Positions 16,239-25,086 are shown, counted from the stretch's first letter. The stretch: DNA of 64,000 nucleotides from Streptomyces mesophilus (GCF_011044995.1 NZ_JAAKZW010000006.1:1-64000), one strand, 5' to 3'. The notes: generated from the sequence alone by a model not told the origin. Numbers and translations: made by a program.

Positions 16239-18698
16239 TCAGGCGTACTCGACCGTGAACCTCCGTGTTCCCGAAGGGACAGGGACGTCGTCGCCGGTGA
16301 CATCCACCGCCTGCCCGTCCACGGAGACGGCGGTGACGCGCCCGAACCGGCAGGGATACACAAAGCGCACCCCTTGCGGCGCCCGCAGGATCTCCACGGT
16401 GACCCGGCTCTCGGAGGGCACATGGGTCAGCCGGTAGCCGAACTCCCCGCCGAGCAGCGTGGGTGACCGGTCGATCCCGATCGTCTCGCCCTCACCGAGC
16501 CAGTGCGGCCGCACTCCCGGGGCGATGTAGAGGTGCGGATCGCGGTCCTCGTCCGCCTCGAAGAAGAGGATGTCGCGCAGCAGGAGCAGATACTCGGCGG
16601 CCGCCCAGCCGTGCGGGATGTCGCCCATGTACCAGGGCCGCTGCGGCACTTCGGCGAAATCGGAGGCCACGGAATAGGCGTGCTGCTCGTTCCACGCGCC
16701 CAGCGCCGCCGCCTGTCCGCCCGCCCTCGGGAACGCCGCGTCCACGGTCCAGCCGAGCAGCCGATCCGTCTTCTCCGGTTCGCCGGCGAAGAGGTACGCG
16801 TGCGCCAACTGCAGGGTGAGATACGGCCCGTACGCGTTCCAGGCGGCGTCATGACGGAAGCCGCCGGTGACGAAGCGGGCGTACATGGTGTCCAGGGTGT
16901 GCCGGGCGGCCCGGTCGATGTCGTCGCCGAGCTTGTTGCCCATGTGCAGGCGCAGCGGATGGAAGTACGCCGCCGCCCCGATCATCGTCGAGTCGCGCCG
17001 CCCCACGTCCCCGGGCCCGGTCGGGATGTACGTCTCCCACTCCCCGCGCCGCCCCTGCTCACCGAGCACCCAGCGCACCGAGGCGGCGGTCGCGGCCTTC
17101 AGGTCGTCGAACGCGCCCCACAGCTCCGCCACTTCGGGCGCCCCGATCCGCTCGGCGAGCCGCGCCGACTCGTACAGGCCGGCAAGACCCCACAGATCGT
17201 CCCAGTAGTGCGGCTTGTCCCGCTCGCCGAGATGTTCGGCGCTCCAGCCGCTGTGCAGCAGCCCGTACGCGTCGCGGTTGTCGCGCAGCCAGCGCGCTCC
17301 GTCCCGTACGTACGGGGTGTACAGCCTGGCCCCGAGTCCGCTGCCGCGGTGCGTGCGGTCGTAGCGCCCGATGGCCCACAGCGCCTGTCCGTTGGAGTCC
17401 CACTCCCGGTCGTCGCGCTCGTGCGGCCCGCCGAAGAAGCCGTACTCGGCACAGGGTCCGATCCGTCCGCCGCCCTGGTTGAACTTCAGCGGATAGTGCG
17501 TCCCCAACTGCCGCTCGGCCAGCGCCTCGTCGCCCACAAGGGAGCAGGCGGTGGCCTCGACGGAGGAGTCCCGTATCCAGAAGGAGTCGTAGACGGTCGG
17601 CCCCGGATGGATCTCCCCGTGATCGGAGAGCACGAGCAGCTGCGCGCGCGTCTGCCGGAACAGGGCGCCCAGATGGAAGACGCCGCCGGGCAGTTCGGGC
17701 TGGGGTCCGCTGCCCTTGATCTTCCGGTCCCAGAACGCTTCATGAGCGATATGCAGCTCGTCCGCCGATACGGAACGCAGCTCGGCGAGATCGTCGGCCC
17801 CCTGGAACGTGTCGACCGGCAGCCGCACCGTGATCTGGAACTCCTCTTCGCCGGTGACACGGAACGGCCAGACGAAGGCAGCCGAACACAGACCGGCGAT
17901 CTGGTCCTCGGCCAGCGTCGACCCGTTCAGCTTGCCGCCGTGGGCGAGATCGTGGAACGGACTGCGGACGAGATAGCTCTCCGGGTCGTGCGAGTGGTCC
18001 GGGTTGCCGTACACACCGAACTGCTCGGGTGCCGTGTCGAAGGCCGGCCCCCATCCCGTGTTCGTCTCCACGAGCAACTGGTCCGCCGCGTACCGCAGCT
18101 GCGTCAGGCGCCGGTCCGTGAGCAGACGCCCCTGCCGGTCGTGCCGCTGGAATCCGCTCGGTCCCGCGGGCACGACGGCCGCGCACAGCCACCCTTCCCT
18201 CGGCGCACCGTCCGTGGACCGCGCGCTCGCCTGCACGACGGTCACCGCCCGCTGCCGTGCACCGACCGGCGCCGAGAAGATCCGCTCCGCGAGCGTGACG
18301 TGATGGTCGGCCCGATAGGTGCTGACGACCGTCGGCAGATGCGGCTCGAGGACCCGCTGCTCGACCGCCTCGCCGTCCGCGAGCTGCGGGAGGTGGGTGA
18401 GCCCGGTGGCCGGGTCGTACAGGAAGAACGACAGCACGTACTTGTCGTACACCGGCTCCACCTCGCCGGCCTGCCCGATCAGACTCTCCTGCCGGTGGTC
18501 CTTCACCCCCACCATGTGCCAGTAGCGGTACAGGGCGTTGGAGGCGAACGCCGCCTCCTTCGACTCGTACGTCCCGCGGTCGAACTCATCGCTCCACGCC
18601 CGGAACGCCTGCCGCGCCCACCACGGGACCGGCAGCGCTTTGCGCGTCCAACCGCGCCACATGACCTCGTAGAACATCCACTCATGGGTCTGTGCCAT
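16239..18698 (-). CDS. Cytoplasmic (alpha/alpha)6 glycoside-hydrolase-like protein
   Basis: This is an 819-residue protein without a signal peptide. The N-terminal third is beta-rich and the centre, from about residue 355, looks like an (alpha/alpha)6 barrel, as in trehalase/GH63/GH78-like enzymes. The conserved-looking segment YDSFWIRDSSVEATAC is typical of catalytic barrels of that type, followed by REWDSNGQALWAIGRY and HYWDDLWGLAGLYES. The C-terminus (GEFGYRLTHVPSESRVTVEIL) is a beta-sandwich cap. I cannot name the family or substrate with confidence. The gene ends next to the WhiB-like gene and starts about 120 bases from the tRNA-like cluster on the opposite strand. Confidence 0.65.
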   Translation of the reverse strand: MAQTHEWMFYEVMWRGWTRKALPVPWWARQAFRAWSDEFDRGTYESKEAAFASNALYRYWHMVGVKDHRQESLIGQAGEVEPVYDKYVLSFFLYDPATGLTHLPQLADGEAVEQRVLEPHLPTVVSTYRADHHVTLAERIFSAPVGARQRAVTVVQASARSTDGAPREGWLCAAVVPAGPSGFQRHDRQGRLLTDRRLTQLRYAADQLLVETNTGWGPAFDTAPEQFGVYGNPDHSHDPESYLVRSPFHDLAHGGKLNGSTLAEDQIAGLCSAAFVWPFRVTGEEEFQITVRLPVDTFQGADDLAELRSVSADELHIAHEAFWDRKIKGSGPQPELPGGVFHLGALFRQTRAQLLVLSDHGEIHPGPTVYDSFWIRDSSVEATACSLVGDEALAERQLGTHYPLKFNQGGGRIGPCAEYGFFGGPHERDDREWDSNGQALWAIGRYDRTHRGSGLGARLYTPYVRDGARWLRDNRDAYGLLHSGWSAEHLGERDKPHYWDDLWGLAGLYESARLAERIGAPEVAELWGAFDDLKAATAASVRWVLGEQGRRGEWETYIPTGPGDVGRRDSTMIGAAAYFHPLRLHMGNKLGDDIDRAARHTLDTMYARFVTGGFRHDAAWNAYGPYLTLQLAHAYLFAGEPEKTDRLLGWTVDAAFPRAGGQAAALGAWNEQHAYSVASDFAEVPQRPWYMGDIPHGWAAAEYLLLLRDILFFEADEDRDPHLYIAPGVRPHWLGEGETIGIDRSPTLLGGEFGYRLTHVPSESRVTVEILRAPQGVRFVYPCRFGRVTAVSVDGQAVDVTGDDVPVPSGTRRFTVEYA

Positions 18699-18819
18699 GG
18701 GGGCACCGTGGCACCGGGCGGGTGGTTCGTAAACGGGGTGGTTCGGCCTGGTTGCGGAGGGTCCCCCCGGGACGTGTGCGGCCGGTGGGCCACCAGCGGG
18801 ACGGGTGTGGTCCAGGCTT

Positions 18820-18825
18820 TAGGAT
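18820..18825 (+). promoter_or_regulatory. Putative -10 box for tRNA-like/SDR transcription unit
   Basis: TAGGAT (18820-18825) lies 11 bases upstream of the first tRNA-like gene, placing a start point near 18832. No clear -35 box is seen at the usual distance. A matching arrangement (TATGAT) precedes the third tRNA-like gene, which supports both. Confidence 0.4.
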
Positions 18826-18836
18826 GACGGCGCTGT

Positions 18837-18908
18837 CCGGGCGTAGCGCAGAGGCAGGCGCACCGCCCTGCCAAGGCGGGTACGCCGGTTCGAATCCGGC
18901 CGTCCGGG
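18837..18908 (+). tRNA. tRNA-like RNA, anticodon GCC (Gly-type), noncanonical
   Basis: This is a 72-base cloverleaf. The acceptor stem CCGGGCG pairs with CGTCCGG (18901-18907) with one G-U pair. The D stem is GCGC/GCGC, the anticodon stem CCGCC/GGCGG with loop CTGCCAA (anticodon GCC), and the T arm GCCGG-TTCGAAT-CCGGC. The discriminator is G and no CCA is encoded. The D loop (AGAGGCAG) keeps GG but has G where A21 is expected. The body differs from the usual bacterial glycine tRNA and shares a 16-base D-arm block (CGTAGCGCAGAGGCAG) with two other RNAs here. It may be a specialised tRNA-like RNA and not a translator. Confidence 0.7.
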
Positions 18909-18932
18909 CAGTGCCGGGGCCGAGGCCCGGGG

Positions 18933-19004
18933 GATCCCGTAGCGCAGAGGCAGGCGCGCCGCCTTTGCAGGGCGGGTACGCCGGTTCGAATCCGGCCGGG
19001 ATCA
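18933..19004 (+). tRNA. tRNA-like RNA, anticodon TGC (Ala-type), noncanonical
   Basis: This is a 72-base cloverleaf, 24 bases after the first. The acceptor stem is perfect: GATCCCG pairs with CGGGATC. The D arm is identical to that of the first RNA, the anticodon stem is CCGCC/GGCGG with loop TTTGCAG (anticodon TGC), and the T arm is GCCGG-TTCGAAT-CCGGC. The discriminator is A, with no encoded CCA. It lacks the G3-U70 pair needed by alanyl-tRNA synthetase, so it is unlikely to be an ordinary alanine tRNA. It ends 22 bases before the SDR-like gene and probably lies in the same primary transcript. Confidence 0.7.
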
Positions 19005-19026
19005 CAGAGCGACCGAGGGCGACGGG

Positions 19027-20475
19027 GTGGGGATGGCCGGAAGCGACGGCGACGAGGCGGTCGGGGGTCTGTCCGCTGCCGAGATCGCCCGGTTCGATCA
19101 GCTCGTGGGGAAGCTGCGGGCGCTGCCCGTGGACGATCCGGTACGGCTGCGCGCCGAGCAGGTCGCGGCGTCGTTCGCACGCGACGGGCGGCTGCGTCGG
19201 CGCAAGGCACGCGGAGCCGAACGCTCGGCCGGGGACGCGGAGCTGATGGCCCGCACCGGGACCGGGGCCGCCGACCGGCGCGAGGACGCTCCGCTGTCCG
19301 TCTCCGGCGAGCGGGGCGCGCCCGTCGGCCTGTTGCGCAAGCCGCGCGCCTGCTACGTCTGCAAGTCGCCTTATCGAGAGGTCGACGGCTTCTACCACCG
19401 GCTCTGCCCCGGCTGCGCCGCCGAGAACCGCGCCCGGCGCGCCCTGAGCACCGACCTCACCGGCCGGCGGGTGTTCCTCACGGGCGGGCGGGTCAAGATC
19501 GGCTTCCAGCTGGCCCTGATGATGCTGCGCGACGGCGCCCACCTCACGGTCACCAGCAGGTTTCCGCATGACACCGTGCGCCGCTTCCGTGCCGCACCGG
19601 GCAGCGAGCGGTGGCTGGACCGGCTCACCGTCGTCGCCGTGGATCTGCGCGACCCCCGTCAGGTGCTCGGCCTGTGCGAACGGCTCAGGGCGGACGGCAC
19701 ACCGCTCGACATCCTCGTCAACAACGCCGCCCAGACCGTGCGCCGACCGCCGGAGTCGTACGCGCTCCTCAGCGCGGGAGAGGCGGACCAACTGCCGTCC
19801 GGTGCCTGGTCGGCGCCGGGTTTCCGTCCGGTACGCGAGCTCGGTCCGGGCGCCTCCGGAGCGCTGGATTCGGTGCTGCGCGAGGTCGACGAGGCCGGCG
19901 TCCTGCGTGGAGTCGACACTGCGGGCCGCCTGAGCGAGGTCGACGCCGCGGGCCTCCTGAGCGAGGTCGACGAGGCCGGACTGCTGCCCGACCTCGCCCC
20001 CGCGAACTCCTGGTCCGCCAAGCTCGGTGAACTCGATCCGGCCGAGGTCCTCGAGACCCAGCTGGTCAATGCGCTCGCCCCGGCACTGCTCTGCGACCGG
20101 CTGCTGCCGCTGCTGCTCGCCGCACCGCGCCCGCGTCGCTACAACGTGACCGCCGTGGAGGGCCGGTTCGCCGTACGCAACAAGATGGCCGGACATCCGC
20201 ATACCAACATGGCCAAGGCCGCGCTCAACATGCTGACCCGCACCAGCGCCGACGAACTCGCCGGCCAGGGCGTGCACATGTGCGCCGTGGACACGGGCTG
20301 GATCACCGACGAGAACCCCGCGCCGAAGAAGTCCCGGATGGCCGGGGCGGGCTTCCGCACCCCGCTGGACATCGTGGACGGCGCGGCGCGGGTGTACGAC
20401 CCGATCGTGCGCGGCGAGGCCGGGGATCCGGTCTCCGGTGTGTTCCTCAAGGACTACCGGGAGGCGGCATGGTGA
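19027..20475 (+). CDS. Zinc-ribbon SDR-like protein lacking the catalytic Tyr
   Basis: This is a 482-residue protein. A helical, charged N-terminus leads to a zinc ribbon with Cys109, Cys112, Cys127 and Cys130. A Rossmann SDR domain then begins TGGRVKIG near residue 152 and includes LVNNAAQTVRR. At the SDR active site, YxxxK reads T-N-M-A-K: Thr393 replaces Tyr and Lys397 is kept, so ordinary dehydrogenase chemistry is doubtful. A nine-residue repeat (285-320) is inserted before the active site. The GTG at 19027 has GAGGG seven bases upstream; ATG 19033 is an alternative. It follows two tRNA-like genes and overlaps the LRR gene by seven bases. Confidence 0.78.
   Translation: MGMAGSDGDEAVGGLSAAEIARFDQLVGKLRALPVDDPVRLRAEQVAASFARDGRLRRRKARGAERSAGDAELMARTGTGAADRREDAPLSVSGERGAPVGLLRKPRACYVCKSPYREVDGFYHRLCPGCAAENRARRALSTDLTGRRVFLTGGRVKIGFQLALMMLRDGAHLTVTSRFPHDTVRRFRAAPGSERWLDRLTVVAVDLRDPRQVLGLCERLRADGTPLDILVNNAAQTVRRPPESYALLSAGEADQLPSGAWSAPGFRPVRELGPGASGALDSVLREVDEAGVLRGVDTAGRLSEVDAAGLLSEVDEAGLLPDLAPANSWSAKLGELDPAEVLETQLVNALAPALLCDRLLPLLLAAPRPRRYNVTAVEGRFAVRNKMAGHPHTNMAKAALNMLTRTSADELAGQGVHMCAVDTGWITDENPAPKKSRMAGAGFRTPLDIVDGAARVYDPIVRGEAGDPVSGVFLKDYREAAW
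19879..19986 (+). repeat. In-frame 27-bp x4 repeat in the SDR-like gene
   Basis: Four consecutive 27-base units encode nine residues each: REVDEAGVL, RGVDTAGRL, SEVDAAGLL and SEVDEAGLL. The last two units are nearly identical in DNA. They form an insertion between the cofactor-binding and active-site parts of the SDR fold. The copy number could vary between strains. Confidence 0.85.
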
Positions 20476-21716
20476 CCGGACCCGAGGATCTGCCGGAGGA
20501 GCCGTTCGCGGGGGTGCCGAGCGTGGTGCCCCGGCCGCTCGCCGACCTCACGCCGCTGCTCGACTGGCTGCGGGGCGGTGAGAGAGCCGAGCAGCGCCTG
20601 GACTTCACGGCCGGTACCGCACTGCCCGACGGCCGCCTCGACCTGTGCAAACAGGAACTCGGCGCGGAGGGCGCGGCTTTGATCGCCGACGCGCTGCGGG
20701 AGTCGGCGGCCGGCGCGACCGCGTCGGCGCGGGCGTCGGACGGTGCACAGGACGCCCCGGTACGTCATGTGCTGCTCGGCACCGACGGGCTGGGGGACGA
20801 GGGTGCGCTCGCCGCGACGAGGGCGGCCGAAAACGGGCAGGTCGAGACGCTGTACCTGGGCTGCAACGGCATCACCGCCCCAGGAGCCTGCCGTATCGCC
20901 GACCAGTTGCGTGCCTCGCCGACCGTCGTGGCCGGGCTCTGGCTCAAGCGCAACCCCCTGGGGCCGGCCGGCGGACAGGCGGCGGCCCAACTGATCGAAG
21001 CGGTCCGTACGTTGCGCACGCTCGACCTCGTCCAGACCGGACTCGATCCGGCCGGTCTCGCGGTGCTCGTGGACGCGCTGCTGACGGCCACGGGCGAGGG
21101 CCGCACGGTGGAGCGGCTCTTCGTCGGCGGCAACCCGCTCGGCGCCGCGGGCGGCCATGTGCTCGGCGCGTTGGTCTCGGCGGGCGCCGTCGGTGAACTG
21201 TACGTATCCGCGGCGCAGTTGGGCGACGAGGGCGCCGGGCACCTGGCGGAGGCGCTCGACCGGGCACCGTACGGGCGGCTCACCCGGCTGTCCGTGGCGA
21301 GCAACGGCATCGGGCCGCTCGCCGCGGCCCGGCTGGTGTCCGCCGCGACCACCGCCGGGGTCGAGGTGCTCGACCTCGGCCGGGTCCGCGCGGCCCGCAC
21401 GCTCGCAGCGGCGGACAACCGCCTGGATCTGGCCGCGGCCACGGCGGTCGCCCGGACGCTCGCCGGACAGGAACACCGCCTCGTCCACCTGGTCCTGAGC
21501 CATACGGGACTGCGCAGCCGCGAGGCGCACCGGCTCCTCGACACCGCCGTGCACGCCACGACCGCGACCCGCTTCGTGCTCGGCACCTCGATCGCGTCCA
21601 GCATCAAACGGCGGCTGAACGAGCTGAGCGCTCACGTCCCCGCCCCGGCGCTTCCCGACGCGATCGCCGCCGTACGCAGCGTGCACCGCACCGCGCCGCC
21701 CGCAGAGGAGAACTGA
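20469..21716 (+). CDS. Leucine-rich-repeat (ribonuclease-inhibitor-like) protein
   Basis: This is a 415-residue cytoplasmic protein built largely of leucine-rich repeats of the ribonuclease-inhibitor type. Repeats include VETLYLGCNGITAPGACRIA, VAGLWLKRNPLGPAGG, VERLFVGGNPLGAAGG, VGELYVSAAQLGDEGA and LTRLSVASNGIG, each about 28-30 residues. This fold usually binds a protein partner. The start ATG at 20469 overlaps the SDR-like stop by seven bases, so the two are coupled. A GTG one codon later is possible. It is convergent with the MoxR-type gene, with only 36 bases between stops. I infer that it is the recognition or scaffold part of the same system. Confidence 0.82.
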   Translation: MVTGPEDLPEEPFAGVPSVVPRPLADLTPLLDWLRGGERAEQRLDFTAGTALPDGRLDLCKQELGAEGAALIADALRESAAGATASARASDGAQDAPVRHVLLGTDGLGDEGALAATRAAENGQVETLYLGCNGITAPGACRIADQLRASPTVVAGLWLKRNPLGPAGGQAAAQLIEAVRTLRTLDLVQTGLDPAGLAVLVDALLTATGEGRTVERLFVGGNPLGAAGGHVLGALVSAGAVGELYVSAAQLGDEGAGHLAEALDRAPYGRLTRLSVASNGIGPLAAARLVSAATTAGVEVLDLGRVRAARTLAAADNRLDLAAATAVARTLAGQEHRLVHLVLSHTGLRSREAHRLLDTAVHATTATRFVLGTSIASSIKRRLNELSAHVPAPALPDAIAAVRSVHRTAPPAEEN

Positions 21717-21752
21717 CCGCCGCGGCCCGGCTCGACCTGACCGCGGCCCGGC

Positions 21753-23564
21753 TCACCGCTTGCGCAGCGAGACGAACACCTCCGTCCAGAACCGCTGTTG
21801 CTCCGCCGCCGCCCCGACCAGATACGTCGCCCGGAGCTTGGCCGGCAGCAGCGCCACCAGGCGGGTCACCGCCTTGCGGTGTTTGCGCAGCTGGGACAAC
21901 TCGGCGTTGGCGAGCACCTGGTGCACGACATCCGTGTCGTCGGCGCCCTCGCTGGTCTGTGCGGCCGCCTTGCGCAGCCGCTCCTCCCAGCCCGGCAGAT
22001 CCCGGGCGAGCTCGCGCAGCCCGGTCACCTGCCGCTGCGCGAGCCGGTCCATCAGCGCGGTGAGCGGCACCGGCGCGTACTCGCCGTCGCCGAGATAGAC
22101 CGTCCCGATGTGCAGCGGAAGTCCCTTGCGGTGCAGCTTGATCAGCCGCTCCAGGGTGCGCTTGGTGATCCACGCCCGGCCGTCGTCGTCGATGTCGTGC
22201 TTCCACCACTCGAGGACCGTCTCGGCATCGGCGCCGTACTGCCGTATCAGCCACTCATTGGCCGGGATGTCGCCCGGCTCGACCGTCAGGGACGCGGTGA
22301 AGCGGGAGGCCTGCGCGATGTTGTTGCGCGCCACGAGGAGCTTGCGGCCCAGGTGGTACGGCGGGTTCTGCACCGCGATCTGCGCCCGCAGGTTCGCGAT
22401 GCGCCGCCCGGCGAGCGACCACTCCTGTGTGATCTCCATCAGCTTTGCGAACGCGGCCTTGTCCTTGGGCCGGTTGTACTCGTCCCACACGATCGCCTTG
22501 GGCTCGGGACCGGTGAACGGCGCGGCCAGGAGGTTGTCGAGCGAGCCGTCGGCCGTGGGCACCGGAGCGCACAGGTCCTCGACATTGGTCACCGGCAGCG
22601 AGAAGTACAGCGGATCGCGGCCGTTGAGCCCCTCGCGCACCGTCTCGCGCACCAGCTCCGTCTTGCCGCAGCCCGGCGGGCCCTGGAGCAGGACCGTCCA
22701 GCGGTTGCGCAGCGCGGCCCGCACCACCTGGCGTACGGGATCGGCGATACGGGACGGGTTCGGTACGCCGAGGGCCTCGGCGATGCGGTCGAGGATCTCG
22801 GACGTGCGGTTGCCCGCCCCTTGCGCCTCGGGATCCTGGAGGCGCAGCCGCTCACCGCCCACCAGCGGCAGCCCCCAGCGCAGCGGAAAGCCTTCGCGGG
22901 CGTTGGCCAGGATGTGGTCCAGGGTGCGGGGCGAGAGCAGCTCGCGCAGCGCCGGGCTGAGTGCGGCCCACACGGTGAACACCCCGGTGAGGTCCCACTC
23001 CCGGTACTTCGCCGCCAGATGCTCCCGCCACGCGGTGTCGTTGGCGCCGATCCGCAGGGTCACCATCCGGTCGAGCAGCGCGAGGTCGCTGCGCCGTGCG
23101 GAGGTCTCGGCCAGCGACTCGTTGTCCGTGAGGAAGACACCGATACAGCCGAGCGCCCGCAGATCGTGCTCGCCGAGCGTCCAGTCGCAGGCGATCTGCA
23201 TCAGCTGCGACTGGATGGTGTCGCCGGCCTGCAGCGAGTCGTCGATGAGCAGCACGAACGGCCGGCCCGGCTTGAGCTGGCTCATCACCAGCTGGCGCAG
23301 CACCAGTTCACCCGTGCGCGGATCGCGCACCGGAGCGTTCACCAGGAGGTCGTCCGGCGTGAGATTGGCCGCCGGCACATAGACCAGCGTCGCCTCGGGG
23401 CGCGACTCCTGGACGTACGAGAAGAACGTGGCCGTCTTGCCGATGCCGTGCTCGCCGAAGATCTGGCCGGTCTGCCCGAGGTCGATCATCGCGTCGATGA
23501 ACTCCTCGAGCCGGGACAGGACCCGCCGCGGCCCGGCCGTGTGCTCGGTGGTGGTGCTCGTCAT
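21753..23564 (-). CDS. Double-AAA MoxR-type ATPase
   Basis: This is a 603-residue protein with two AAA-type modules. The first has Walker A GEHGIGKT (residues 37-44) and Walker B FVLLIDD (103-109). The second has Walker A GPPGCGKTEL (about 294) and Walker B AIVWDEYNR (about 356). The second resembles MoxR ATPases, which act as chaperone-like motors with VWA partners. The C-terminal third is helical and carries lid-like segments. The start ATG overlaps the TGA of the VWA gene (ATGA), giving tight coupling and supporting a complex. No membrane segment is present. Confidence 0.85.
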   Translation of the reverse strand: MTSTTTEHTAGPRRVLSRLEEFIDAMIDLGQTGQIFGEHGIGKTATFFSYVQESRPEATLVYVPAANLTPDDLLVNAPVRDPRTGELVLRQLVMSQLKPGRPFVLLIDDSLQAGDTIQSQLMQIACDWTLGEHDLRALGCIGVFLTDNESLAETSARRSDLALLDRMVTLRIGANDTAWREHLAAKYREWDLTGVFTVWAALSPALRELLSPRTLDHILANAREGFPLRWGLPLVGGERLRLQDPEAQGAGNRTSEILDRIAEALGVPNPSRIADPVRQVVRAALRNRWTVLLQGPPGCGKTELVRETVREGLNGRDPLYFSLPVTNVEDLCAPVPTADGSLDNLLAAPFTGPEPKAIVWDEYNRPKDKAAFAKLMEITQEWSLAGRRIANLRAQIAVQNPPYHLGRKLLVARNNIAQASRFTASLTVEPGDIPANEWLIRQYGADAETVLEWWKHDIDDDGRAWITKRTLERLIKLHRKGLPLHIGTVYLGDGEYAPVPLTALMDRLAQRQVTGLRELARDLPGWEERLRKAAAQTSEGADDTDVVHQVLANAELSQLRKHRKAVTRLVALLPAKLRATYLVGAAAEQQRFWTEVFVSLRKR

Positions 23565-24982
23565 CTCGATCCTGTCGTGACGCGATGGCAGTCCATCGCG
23601 GGGGAGTGGGTCTCGGGCCAGTCGTGGCCGCCTTCGGTGATCAGCCAGATCCACGCGTCCGGGTCCGCCGGGGTGACCGGGGGCGCATAGCCGTCGGTGA
23701 GGACGACCACCGCGTCCGGCCGTTCCTCGAAGGGTCGTCCGTCGACCGTGCTGCGGCCCTCGACATAGTCGACGACGACCTGGAAGCTCGTGCCGCCGCC
23801 ACCGAGCACCCGCTCACCGGGCTTGAACGGCCAGACCTCGCCGTCGAACGCCAGCCAGTGCGCCTCGACCCCGTCGATCTCGCCGACCAAGGTGGTCAGC
23901 CACGTGAGCACCTCGTCGGGCATCGACCCGGAGGTGTCATAGGCGATCACCAGGACCTTGTGGCGTACCGGTCCGCGCCGCGAGAGCGTCGGGTCCTGGC
24001 CCAGCGCCGCGAGCAGCGCGCCACGCTTCTTCGGATAGACGAGCCGCTCACCGTCGGCCAGCTTGGAGCCGAGCACGTCGACCAGCCAGCGCTGCCACCA
24101 GTCGATCCTGCGGGTGCGGCTCGTCTCGCCGCGCAGGACGCCCGCGCCGAGATTCCCCCAGAGCTTCGCGGCGCCCGCCGAGTCCTCCGTGCGCCCCATC
24201 AGATCGAGCAACTCCCGCTCCGCGCCGCGGTGTCCACGCCGCGCGGCGAGCAGCGCGTTGAGCAGCACCGACGAGGCCACGGCGCCGACGGTCTCCGGAT
24301 CCGCGGGCAGCGCACCGTGCGTCATGTGCACGCACAGTGTGGGTGCGGCGACCGGCGGATGCTGCATCCGGCGCAGCTCGCCGTGGACGCGCAGATCCGT
24401 GTGCACGAACTCCTCGTACGGGAGCGGCGCGAGGCCTTGCGCCCGCAAGTCGGCCTCATAGAGCGCGTGGACCCGCCGAGGGTCGACACCGGTCGGTACG
24501 TCGCCGAGCAGCGGCAGCGCGTCACGGCCGAGCCGTACCAACGCCACATGGTTGATGGCCACTTCGGCCGCCAGCTCGAAGACGGGGTCCACCTGGAGCT
24601 CGGGCTCGGTGAACAGATGCCGGTGCACCAGGTGCCGCGCCTCGTGGAACAGGACGAACTTCACGCCGTCCAGGCCGAGTCGTACGAAGAACTCCGGGTT
24701 GAACAGAAGCAGGCAGGACCCGTCACCGGAGGCGACGACGGCCGCCGTGTCCACCGCGGTCGTCGGTATCTGGTGCGGGCACTTCGCATACAGCCAGGAG
24801 GCGACGGCCGACTCGGTCAGCCCGAAGTCGAGCAGCGCGGCCTCCTTGAGCCGCACCGCCTCCGCCACCGTCTCCGGCGCCGCCGGCCGGAACCGCTCGA
24901 CGGCACGGCGGTCGGCGAGATCGATCACATGCCGCCGGCGCCCCTCCATGCCCCCACCCCCCGTGGTTTCCCCGTGCGTCAT
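23561..24982 (-). CDS. Zincin-like (DUF2201) + VWA domain protein
   Basis: This is a 473-residue protein. The N-terminal domain contains FHEARHLVHRH near residue 113, an HExxH-type zinc-peptidase motif, as in the DUF2201 metallopeptidase-like family. The C-terminal VWA domain has the metal-ion-dependent adhesion motif DTSGS near residue 348, then GGGGTSFQVVVDYV and VVLTDGYAPP. MoxR/VWA pairs are known metal- and ATP-dependent chaperones. The coupled downstream gene is the MoxR partner. The start at 24982 is the first ATG. A second ATG at 24949 (MEGRRRHVIDLADRR) is a good alternative, and neither has a strong ribosome site. Confidence 0.83.
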   Translation of the reverse strand: MTHGETTGGGGMEGRRRHVIDLADRRAVERFRPAAPETVAEAVRLKEAALLDFGLTESAVASWLYAKCPHQIPTTAVDTAAVVASGDGSCLLLFNPEFFVRLGLDGVKFVLFHEARHLVHRHLFTEPELQVDPVFELAAEVAINHVALVRLGRDALPLLGDVPTGVDPRRVHALYEADLRAQGLAPLPYEEFVHTDLRVHGELRRMQHPPVAAPTLCVHMTHGALPADPETVGAVASSVLLNALLAARRGHRGAERELLDLMGRTEDSAGAAKLWGNLGAGVLRGETSRTRRIDWWQRWLVDVLGSKLADGERLVYPKKRGALLAALGQDPTLSRRGPVRHKVLVIAYDTSGSMPDEVLTWLTTLVGEIDGVEAHWLAFDGEVWPFKPGERVLGGGGTSFQVVVDYVEGRSTVDGRPFEERPDAVVVLTDGYAPPVTPADPDAWIWLITEGGHDWPETHSPAMDCHRVTTGSR

Positions 24983-25066
24983 TGGTACCAGGAGGCTCTG
25001 ACAACGGACGAACGGTTTACGCCCCGCAGTGGATCAAGTCGGGTGCCGCATCCGGCAGGAGGGGCC

Positions 25067-25072
25067 TATGAT
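25067..25072 (+). promoter_or_regulatory. Putative -10 box for third tRNA-like gene
   Basis: TATGAT (25067-25072) lies 14 bases upstream of the third tRNA-like gene, giving a predicted start near 25079. No strong -35 is seen. It also lies upstream of the divergent VWA gene but reads away from it. Confidence 0.45.
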
Positions 25073-25086
25073 CCGCGGCAAGGGTC

